From: Deltaproteobacteria bacterium
Lineage (GTDB): Bacteria; Myxococcota; B64-G9
Direction: 5' to 3'
DNA length: 32,263 bases
Assembly (NCBI GenBank): GCA_030591445.1
Contig: JAUVBB010000016.1
Location: forward strand, 1 to 32,263
The notes beneath the pieces are model-generated. The model had not been told where the DNA came from. It did no database searches and worked only from the letters and a program-made list of their open reading frames with translations. Below, one piece after another: positions 25,101 to 29,816 of this stretch. The position numbers and the translations under genes were made by a program. The stretch's first letter is position 1, and each line of letters begins with the position of its first letter.

Positions 25101-25493
25101 ACCATTGCAGAAAACAAAGTCGTCGCATTCCACGTCCAGCGAGCAAGCCTGTAAGGTACAACCTTGCCGGGTATGGCACAATTCGTCGCTGGTGCACTTG
25201 GCATGGTTGGGCACATGCCGGCAGCCGGCGCTATCTTCGTGGCAAGAATCATCGGTGCATTCGATGTCGTCCGCGCAATCCGGTGCCTTGCCAGCCTGAC
25301 AGACTCCGTCCAGGCAGAGTTCTTGGCCGTTGCAGAACTTGCCGTCGCTGCACTGGTCATTGTCATAACAGTCCAATTCCTCCAGGGGTCCGACACAGCC
25401 CGTGCTTAGCGTCACTACCGTGAAAACAAACAAGGAGAAAAAAGAACGCCGCATGATTTGCCGCGCCCCGTAGCTGTCTTTGCTTTGGTTCAT
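22155..25493 (-). CDS. Giant Cys-rich modular lipoprotein with DUF1566-like C terminus
   Basis: This protein of 1112 residues has a lipoprotein signal (RRSFFSLFVFTVVTLSTGC, lipobox LSTGC) followed by some 900 residues of short Cys-rich modules. Recurrent forms are C.DGD.CT..D.C..G.C.G and N..DDDCDGL.D.ADPDC. The modules group into three large supermodules (see the repeat entry). The last 200 residues form a domain with WSLPNISQLRTLAEGC and FDFWSAT, matching the DUF1566/Lcl C-terminal fold, often found in surface proteins. The ATG at 25493 has AAAGGA nine bases upstream; the ORF track's ATG at 25511 has none. Many long ORFs on both strands here are compositional shadows. A cell-surface adhesive or structural role is inference. 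Confidence 0.9.
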   Translation of the reverse strand: MNQSKDSYGARQIMRRSFFSLFVFTVVTLSTGCVGPLEELDCYDNDQCSDGKFCNGQELCLDGVCQAGKAPDCADDIECTDDSCHEDSAGCRHVPNHAKCTSDELCHTRQGCTLQACSLDVECDDFVFCNGAEICSEGVCKSGSSIDCADGIDCTADSCTESEQGAICINAPADEFCAQGQICDLQAGCQEPPCSQDDDCLDADPCTVDSCGADGNCSNLHQENPGSEGPAGNASCSNGIDDDCDGLSDAADPNCIDCTEAADCDDQNQCSQDDCVAGVCVNTPLAEGSACSDGDQCTRRDACQSGLCEGTDPVVCPAADDCHHDGACDTQSGQCAYPAMDDNAICTSDGVDCTDDFCRAGVCTHLVNDDFCSGDRVCDLTADCVVPPCQNALDCDDQDSCTLDECQADGACSNTMTPKPDMEGPAGHANCANLEDDDCDGLVDEADPDCVECDGPEDCDDHNPCTADECTNRACSNPALSEGSCDDGDLCTTTDRCLQGVCVGTAPVQCTAQDDCHEVGSCDPKTGLCSNPPKNTGSCNDADACTRLDTCLQGICVGSDPVQCQAQDECHLAGVCNQATGQCSNPAQVDNEACPADSIACTRDVCMDGVCKHLPDDNRCADDLICDANQDCIEAPCQIDPDCNDWDPCTTDICLGTGACQNTLTPTNQAEGAPGEPSCQNLADDDCDGYIDLDDADCIDCTDDKECYNGNPCTVDTCELGVCVENAGAANGQTCDDGDRCTQDEQCNAGICSGRPVSCATPAECYQTGLCDSVVGCTYAPDNGATCTDDRISCTADLCSDGSCQHDLLVDWCLIDGACYAATTRRDGYECQVCDPGQNPHAWTALSGISCGSVTEPCVRENICSAGTCQPIFHSNDHVCDPSVAEEFNCLEGTGCGTGLYLNTQVRMCSGVGAACDGSLIWNKPELFDRCEDYEKCSTNGCVDARLDERWWACNEGELYDSEFDQSWTHNLSKERVSWELAYEICARHGRTWSLPNISQLRTLAEGCKQLDPRGRCMVIAGACEEIDCLDKGGVDSCTCFGADPVSGDGCFWSPLWEESCEYFDFWSATETIDPYSKIPKMWGIAFHYKVAGVFSDLIDSAHYPRCVRPGK
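23030..24920 (-). repeat. Three Cys-rich supermodules in the giant lipoprotein
   Basis: Counting from each PPC/APC motif, the supermodules span about 195 residues (24920-24336), 249 residues (24335-23589) and about 185 residues (from 23588). Each runs through the same order: PxC....DC, EG.xG...C.N..DDDCDG, a DGD.CT segment, a CH..G.CD segment, and ending near CT.D.C.DG.C.H. The second is longer because it contains an extra copy of a unit of about 50 residues (CLQGVCVGTAPVQC / CLQGICVGSDPVQC). End points are approximate. Confidence 0.8.
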
Positions 25494-25596
25494 TATATGA
25501 TTTCCTTTCATGACATAGAATTGCGCCTTGCTCAGGCCATCTTCTTAATCTTCCCGTGCAAAGTTGTATGTGATCCGGCTCACGGCTGGACAATCA

Positions 25597-25641
25597 GGCA
25601 GAAGGCGATTCACGGGCGAACATCGCCAAGCGCCTCCTGCC
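25597..25641 (-). other. Strong nested hairpin in the DHH-lipoprotein gap
   Basis: GGCAGAAGGCG (25597-25607) and CGCCTCCTGCC (25631-25641) are inverted repeats of 11 bases with one mismatch. In the leftward transcript that position would be a G-U pair. The 23-base loop contains a second small hairpin, GGCG-N5-CGCC. It lies between the end of the DHH-CBS gene (25695) and the lipoprotein start (25493). There is no T-run after it, so it is not a standard rho-independent terminator; it may stabilise or attenuate the leftward message. The rest of the roughly 200-base gap shows nothing else I can name. Confidence 0.6.
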
Positions 25642-25694
25642 ACAGTCTGGGGGCGAATACCAGCAATAACTGAAAAGTTACATGTATACTGTTT

Positions 25695-27017
25695 TTACGA
25701 GCATCGTGTTTTTTTCGGGGTTTTCTGGCTGGGATAGAGAATGCGCAAGGCATCGGAACGGGTGATGATGCCGATCAGGTGGCCCTGTTCCAAGACCGGC
25801 AAGCGGCCGACGTCGTGTTGCAGCATCTTTTCCAGTGCCCGCACCAGCGGAACGTCGGGGGTGATGGTGACCACCTCTTGCGAAAGGCAGCTCGAAACCG
25901 GCAGATGGGCGCGTCCCTGTCGTCGGGCCCGGCGAATGTCGCGCAAGGAGATAATGCCGACGATTTGATCGTTCTTTAGTACCGGCGCGCCGCTGATTTT
26001 CTGGCGGCGAAACTCTTTGGCCACCTGTTCCAGTGGGCTTTCGAGGCTCACGGTGTGGACCGGGGTCGAGATCAGGTGTCGCACGAAGCTGGGCTGGGGC
26101 GGACAGCGCTTGAGTTGGCTCATGAGTAGCGCCCGAGCCTGTACGGCATCGGTGTTGCGCAACACGGCCGTGCCGGCGCCGGGATGGCCGCCACCGCCGA
26201 ACTCTTGCAATAGACTGCCGATGTCGACATAGGGCACCCGGGAGCGACCGATGATGGTGACCCGTTTCTTTCTGGCCACCAAGGCAAAGAGCACCTCGAA
26301 ACCTTGCATGGTCAGTGCCTGGCTGACCACACCCGCCAGCCCGGGCACCGATTTTTCCAGCGCCACCGTGCCAATGCCGATGCGTACCCCGCTGACCATG
26401 ACTTCACGCGTGTCTTCGAGCAAATCGATTAGTACTGGCCGTTGGGATTTTTTCAAAGGCGGATGAAGAAAGTAGCGTAGGGTTGGCAAGCTAGCACCCC
26501 GGCCCAATAGAAAAGTAACCGCTTCGGCGTCGCGCGGCGTGGTGCCGGCGTAGGTCAAAGAGCCCGTATCCGAATAAATCCCCAGCGCCAAGGCCGTTGC
26601 CTCCACCGGGTTGATGATGGTGTCGGCCGCCCGCAAACGCTCTACCAGCAGCGTGGCCACCGCACCCACCGGTTCCACTACCACCCGGTCACCCTTGAGA
26701 TCATCGTCCGCCGCCTGGTGATGATCAAAGACCTGGATTTCCACTCCCGCACCGGCCCGTTCCAACAAGGGCGCATAGGCCCGCAAGCGGCTCCGGCGGC
26801 GGACGTCGACCACAAACAGCCGCCGCACTTTTTTTAAATCGATATTCTTGACCGGCGTCAGCTCGAAGTATTCTTTATGCAAAGCCAAAAAGTCTCGCAC
26901 CACCGGCGCCAAACTACCCTGGGATACCCGAATGGTACCCGGATAAAGCATCGACACCGCCACCTGGCAAGCCAGGGCATCGAAATCGGCATTGGCATGA
27001 CTGACGACGATATCCAT
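25695..27017 (-). CDS. DHH/DHHA1 phosphoesterase with two CBS domains, no nucleotidyltransferase domain
   Basis: This 440-residue protein has a DHH phosphoesterase domain (SHANADFDALAC, VFDHHQAADD, GIYSDTGSL), a DHHA1 domain with the GGGGHPGAGTA hallmark (about residues 270-280), and two CBS domains (STPVHTVSLESPLEQV and SQEVVTITPDVPLVRAL). This is the front half of the long proteins of Deltaproteobacteria in which DHH-CBS-CBS is fused to a CCA/poly(A) polymerase-type nucleotidyltransferase. Here it ends after the second CBS domain, and the roughly 200 bases downstream encode no remnant. CBS domains usually sense adenine nucleotides, and DHH domains cleave small phosphodiesters such as nanoRNA or cyclic dinucleotides; the substrate is not clear. 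AAGGAG precedes the ATG at 27017. It lies 12 bases after mtfA. Confidence 0.9.
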   Translation of the reverse strand: MDIVVSHANADFDALACQVAVSMLYPGTIRVSQGSLAPVVRDFLALHKEYFELTPVKNIDLKKVRRLFVVDVRRRSRLRAYAPLLERAGAGVEIQVFDHHQAADDDLKGDRVVVEPVGAVATLLVERLRAADTIINPVEATALALGIYSDTGSLTYAGTTPRDAEAVTFLLGRGASLPTLRYFLHPPLKKSQRPVLIDLLEDTREVMVSGVRIGIGTVALEKSVPGLAGVVSQALTMQGFEVLFALVARKKRVTIIGRSRVPYVDIGSLLQEFGGGGHPGAGTAVLRNTDAVQARALLMSQLKRCPPQPSFVRHLISTPVHTVSLESPLEQVAKEFRRQKISGAPVLKNDQIVGIISLRDIRRARRQGRAHLPVSSCLSQEVVTITPDVPLVRALEKMLQHDVGRLPVLEQGHLIGIITRSDALRILYPSQKTPKKTRCS

Positions 27018-27029
27018 TCCTGCTCCTTG

Positions 27030-27767
27030 TCAATGGCAAGACGGGTCCAGCTGAGGCTCGAAGCCATAAAAGCGAATAAGTTCTGCAAACAAGTCCGGCG
27101 TGAGCGCTTTCATCTCATGGGGACGTTCGAAGAACACTTCTGTTACCACCGCAAAAAACTCGGCCTCGTTTTTGGCTCCGTATTGACGCAGTAGTTGTTT
27201 CTCGGGCCACCGGCTGCCCTGCAAACGAAAGAAGTGCTGGCTCATCACCTCGGCCCAAGGACCATAATCAGCCTCGGCCCGCAGCCGAGGCGTACCATCA
27301 AAGCCGCCGCCCTCCTTGTCCAAGACATGAGCAAACTCGTGCAGGGCCGTATCCCGACCGTCACAAGGATAGCGCATACCCCACTGCACCGCCGGCCAAG
27401 ACAAAACCACAGTACCAAACCGATGAGCTTCGCCCAGATGGATATCTCCCTCGGCCTTGGGATTGCGAAAGGCATGAGGATAAACCACGATTTCGGTCAA
27501 ACGATCATAAAGGGACAGATCGAGATGCAAGATCAGCCGCACCGCCGCCGCCGCAATCACCACCTTCATCCTCTCCGTGATCACCAGCCCCCCGGCGCCA
27601 AAGAAGTGTTTCTCAAATATGAAAATCTGCAGCGCCCGCCGAAAGCGCGCCTGCATATCAGTATCCAACGCGGCGTAGAAAGGTAAACTCTCTACCCATT
27701 TCAGCCAGGCCTCCGGAAACTCCCGCCGGCCCCAACGCCGCCTCCGCCATGATCTAATCCATCCCAT
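27030..27767 (-). CDS. mtfA: MtfA-type zinc peptidase
   Basis: This 245-residue protein matches MtfA (Mlc titration factor A, M90 peptidases). The zinc motif is HEFAHVLD, with a downstream AEADYGPWAEVMSQHFFRL and NEAEFFAVVTEVFFERP giving the further Glu ligand of gluzincin-like enzymes. The VVYPHAF and GEAHRFGTVVLSWPAV segments are also family-specific. In E. coli MtfA binds the glucose-PTS repressor Mlc; Mlc is not visible here. The ORF track begins at 27809, inside the divergent toxin-antitoxin promoter; the ATG at 27767 with GGGAG nine bases upstream is better. It is followed 12 bases later by the DHH-CBS gene, probably in one transcript. Confidence 0.88.
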   Translation of the reverse strand: MGWIRSWRRRRWGRREFPEAWLKWVESLPFYAALDTDMQARFRRALQIFIFEKHFFGAGGLVITERMKVVIAAAAVRLILHLDLSLYDRLTEIVVYPHAFRNPKAEGDIHLGEAHRFGTVVLSWPAVQWGMRYPCDGRDTALHEFAHVLDKEGGGFDGTPRLRAEADYGPWAEVMSQHFFRLQGSRWPEKQLLRQYGAKNEAEFFAVVTEVFFERPHEMKALTPDLFAELIRFYGFEPQLDPSCH

Positions 27768-27796
27768 GGGATCGCACTCCCTTATCCTTCCATCTA

Positions 27797-27843
27797 TTGA
27801 CATGTACATAGTAAGATATTATTATGTACATGTAAAGTGTACA
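27797..27843 (+). promoter_or_regulatory. Toxin-antitoxin promoter overlapped by an inverted-repeat operator
   Basis: TTGACA (27797-27802) and TATTAT (27820-27825) are separated by exactly 17 bases, a near-consensus sigma-70 promoter. A perfect 11-base inverted repeat, ACATGTACATA (27800-27810) and TATGTACATGT (27823-27833), overlaps both boxes. The palindrome TGTACA occurs at 27803, 27825 and again at 27838. Binding of the Phd-type antitoxin here would block RNA polymerase, the usual autoregulation of such pairs. The site is also only 30 bases upstream of the divergent mtfA start and may affect that gene. Confidence 0.78.
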
Positions 27844-27852
27844 GGAGAACAC

Positions 27853-28140
27853 ATGGCAGAAAAATGGTCCATTGCGGAGGCCAGGCGACGTTTCTCGGAG
27901 GTGGTCGATTCGACGGTCAAGGAGCCTCAGGCTATTTATCGGCGAGAACGTCTGGTTGCGGCTCTGATCGATGCGGAGACTTTTGCCGAATTTATGCAAT
28001 GGCGGGAGGCTCGTGCCGAGAGCAGCATTGCTGATTCCTTTGCCGATTTGCGCGCGCTGTGTCGTAAGGAGCGTTATCGCTTTGCCTGGCTTAAACGCAA
28101 AGATCGCGTTAATCCTTTTGCTCCCGACGATGCGCTTTGA
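27853..28140 (+). CDS. Phd/YefM-type antitoxin
   Basis: This 95-residue protein starts at ATG 27853 with AGGAG eight bases upstream. The ORF track's start at 27766 lies beyond the promoter and is not credible. The N terminus AEKWSIAEARRRFSEVVDST is the DNA-binding Phd/YefM fold (the S-I-A-E-A-R..F..V pattern), continuing with the usual ERLVAALIDAETFAEF segment. The C-terminal part (ADLRALCRKERYRF and onwards) would wrap around and block the toxin. The gene overlaps the toxin gene by four bases (TTGA), keeping synthesis of the two coupled. It should repress its own promoter through the inverted repeat upstream. Confidence 0.9.
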   Translation: MAEKWSIAEARRRFSEVVDSTVKEPQAIYRRERLVAALIDAETFAEFMQWREARAESSIADSFADLRALCRKERYRFAWLKRKDRVNPFAPDDAL

Positions 28141-28532
28141 ATTATCTGTGTGACACCAATATCCTGAGTGAATTGGTCCGGGCCCGGCCCAACCGAGGGG
28201 TGCTCGAATGGGCGGGGCAGGTAAAGGTGATTTCGCTTAGTGTCGTGACCGTGGAAGAGATTGCCTACGGTCTCAGCGCCAAACCCAATGCCAAGGTCCA
28301 GGCCTGGTTTGACGAATTCAATGAACGGCATTGCCAGATTTTGCCCATCACTGAAGTCATTGCTCAGCGTGGTGGCGCCCTGCGCGGTAAGCTCCGGCGC
28401 CAAGGCCAGACCCGCAGCCAAGCCGACATGTTGATCGCCGCGACTGCCGATCAGCACCAACTCACCTTGGTTACCCGCAACACCCGCGACTTCGATTCTT
28501 GTGGTATTGCTCTGCTCAATCCTTTTTCTTAG
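28137..28532 (+). CDS. vapC: PIN-domain toxin, VapC/FitB type
   Basis: This 131-residue PIN-domain ribonuclease starts with TTG at 28137, overlapping the antitoxin stop by four bases. The acidic active-site residues are all present: D6 (LCDTNIL), E41 (VTVEEIAYGL), D97 (SQADMLIAATA) and D118/D120 (TRNTRDFD). The N terminus MNYLCDTNILSELVR is very typical of FitB-like VapC proteins. VapC toxins cut specific tRNAs or rRNA; the target cannot be predicted here. The TTG start may keep toxin translation low relative to the antitoxin. The gene ends just before a cluster of inverted repeats. Confidence 0.92.
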   Translation: MNYLCDTNILSELVRARPNRGVLEWAGQVKVISLSVVTVEEIAYGLSAKPNAKVQAWFDEFNERHCQILPITEVIAQRGGALRGKLRRQGQTRSQADMLIAATADQHQLTLVTRNTRDFDSCGIALLNPFS

Positions 28533-28537
28533 GCGCC

Positions 28538-28592
28538 GTGCTGCTCGAAAGCACATTAGTGTGCAGAACTAATATCAAATATTATATCTGCA
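28538..28592. terminator. Cluster of overlapping inverted repeats after the toxin gene
   Basis: Four inverted repeats share this short convergent gap: GTGCT/AGCAC (28538-28554), GCACA/TGTGC (28551-28564), ATTAGT/ACTAAT (28555-28573), and a 31-base imperfect palindrome, TGCAGA-ac-TAATAT-caa-ATATTA-ta-TCTGCA (28562-28592). They overlap, so only some can form at once. The last is nearly symmetric and AT-rich, and could end transcription from both sides (the leftward lipoprotein gene ends at 29114-28596), although there is no clean T-run. A function other than termination is possible. Confidence 0.5.
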
Positions 28593-28595
28593 TAC

Positions 28596-29114
28596 TCAAA
28601 AACCAAGTCCCCTAAAGCGCTTGGCCTGCGCTTGGCTCAGGAGCCATTGCTCGTCGTCTTTGCGCAGGGATAGTTCCAGGCGGTAGAGGTCGCCGAGATC
28701 GGCGACTTGTTCGAGCCATTCTGGGGGATTGTCGGCCAGGGTGGCGGCGTCGGGCATTTGGGTTTTGAGGCGTAGGACATAGACGGTGGCGCGGGCCAGG
28801 CCGGGTTCGGGGCCTAGTTCGATGTCGGCTCGGGGGGTAAGCAGGCGGGAGCGGCCCAGGCGGCGGAAGGCGTAGAGCAGGGCCCGTTTGACTTCTTTGC
28901 GGTTGCGGGCGCGGCTGGGGATGAAGAAGTCGTCGGTGGTCAGATCTATCACCTCGCTCAGGCGGTGTTGTTGGCAGGCCTGGACGGCGCGGGCGATCAG
29001 GGCGCGGATGGACTCCTCGTCGGAGCTGGGTTCCTCACAACTGCCGCAGGCGGAACTGGTGCCCAGGCCGAGCAGGACCAGGGCTAGCGAGGTGGCTCGG
29101 CATTGGTTTTTCAT
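28596..29114 (-). CDS. Small lipoprotein, possibly NTF2-like
   Basis: This 172-residue protein starts at ATG 29114 with AGGAGAGAG upstream (the ORF track's start at 29147 overlaps the divergent HAD gene). A signal ending in GTSSAC suggests a lipoprotein, although the lipobox is not ideal. The mature part (SIRALIARAVQACQQHRLSEVIDLTTDDF and then alternating strands) has the helix-strand pattern of NTF2/SnoaL-like proteins, which are binding or catalytic cone-shaped folds. This assignment rests on pattern and not on a motif. It is divergent from the HAD gene with only 31 bases between the starts. Confidence 0.7.
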   Translation of the reverse strand: MKNQCRATSLALVLLGLGTSSACGSCEEPSSDEESIRALIARAVQACQQHRLSEVIDLTTDDFFIPSRARNRKEVKRALLYAFRRLGRSRLLTPRADIELGPEPGLARATVYVLRLKTQMPDAATLADNPPEWLEQVADLGDLYRLELSLRKDDEQWLLSQAQAKRFRGLGF

Positions 29115-29145
29115 GACGGCTCTCTCCTGACTTTGGGACCCGACC

Positions 29146-29787
29146 ATGATAACCTGCCTGCTTATGAATGGAAAACCAAAGACCCAAGTGAAGGCCGTGA
29201 TCTTCGATTTGGGTCGGGTGTTGGTGGGGGTGGACCTGAGCCGGCCGCTGTGGGCGCGGATTATGCGTGAGCTTGATGGCCAAAACGGTGACGGCCTTGG
29301 AGACCGGTGGCGAGAGGTCTACCAAACCTATGCTACCGGCAAGTTAGCGCCCCGACCGTTCTATGTTCAGCTGCGCCAATTTCTGGGCGAGAGCTTCTCT
29401 TATGATGTTTTTGTTGCGCAATGGTGCGATGCCTTTCATGTCATGGCCGGCTCGGAAGAGTTGCTACGACGGGTGTTGGCCAAGGTGCCGGTGGGTTTGC
29501 TTTCGGATACCGATCCCCTGCATTGGGCACGCTTGCGCAAGCGTTTTGGCTGGTTGGACTTGATTGCCAAACCTACCTTGTCATTTGAGATCGGCTATCT
29601 GAAACCCGACCCTCATTGCTATGCGATGGCCGCGGCCAATCTGGGCCTGGCGCCGGAGGCCTGTTTCTTTGTTGACGACCTGCTAGCCAATGTCGAAGGG
29701 GCGCGGGCGGCGGGCATGGACGCCGAGCGTTTTGTTGATCTCGATACCCTCAGGGCACAACTGCGGCAACGAGCTTTGCCTGATTAG
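29146..29787 (+). CDS. HAD-superfamily hydrolase (subfamily IA)
   Basis: This 213-residue protein shows all four HAD motifs: the nucleophile D21 in VIFDLGRVLVGVD (the DxG form used by YihX-like phosphatases), motif II in VGLLSDTD (Ser/Thr), motif III Lys in GYLKPDP, and motif IV in FFVDDLLANVEGARAAG. A helical cap occupies about residues 35-105. YihX-type enzymes act on sugar phosphates or FMN-like compounds; the substrate here is unknown. The ATG at 29146 has GGGA upstream. The next gene, a protein kinase, begins 29 bases after the stop, so the two may be transcribed together. Confidence 0.9.
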   Translation: MITCLLMNGKPKTQVKAVIFDLGRVLVGVDLSRPLWARIMRELDGQNGDGLGDRWREVYQTYATGKLAPRPFYVQLRQFLGESFSYDVFVAQWCDAFHVMAGSEELLRRVLAKVPVGLLSDTDPLHWARLRKRFGWLDLIAKPTLSFEIGYLKPDPHCYAMAAANLGLAPEACFFVDDLLANVEGARAAGMDAERFVDLDTLRAQLRQRALPD

Positions 29788-29816
29788 ATTCCGTGGATGG
29801 GGAAGGAGCTGCTTTA

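Noticed and set aside
22860-25396. Long ORFs on both strands opposite or within the Cys-rich lipoprotein (326, 403 and 383 residues)
   Set aside because: They are low-complexity shadows produced by the GTCG/Cys-codon composition of the real gene; none has a recognisable domain, signal or ribosome-binding site.
25494-25694. Cyclic-di-GMP riboswitch or remnant of a nucleotidyltransferase domain
   Set aside because: No GEMM-type conserved core and no coding remnant were visible; only the nested hairpin stands out.
27766-28140. Longer antitoxin start at 27766 and longer mtfA start at 27809
   Set aside because: Both would run through the promoter and operator; internal ATGs with good ribosome-binding sites fit the families better.
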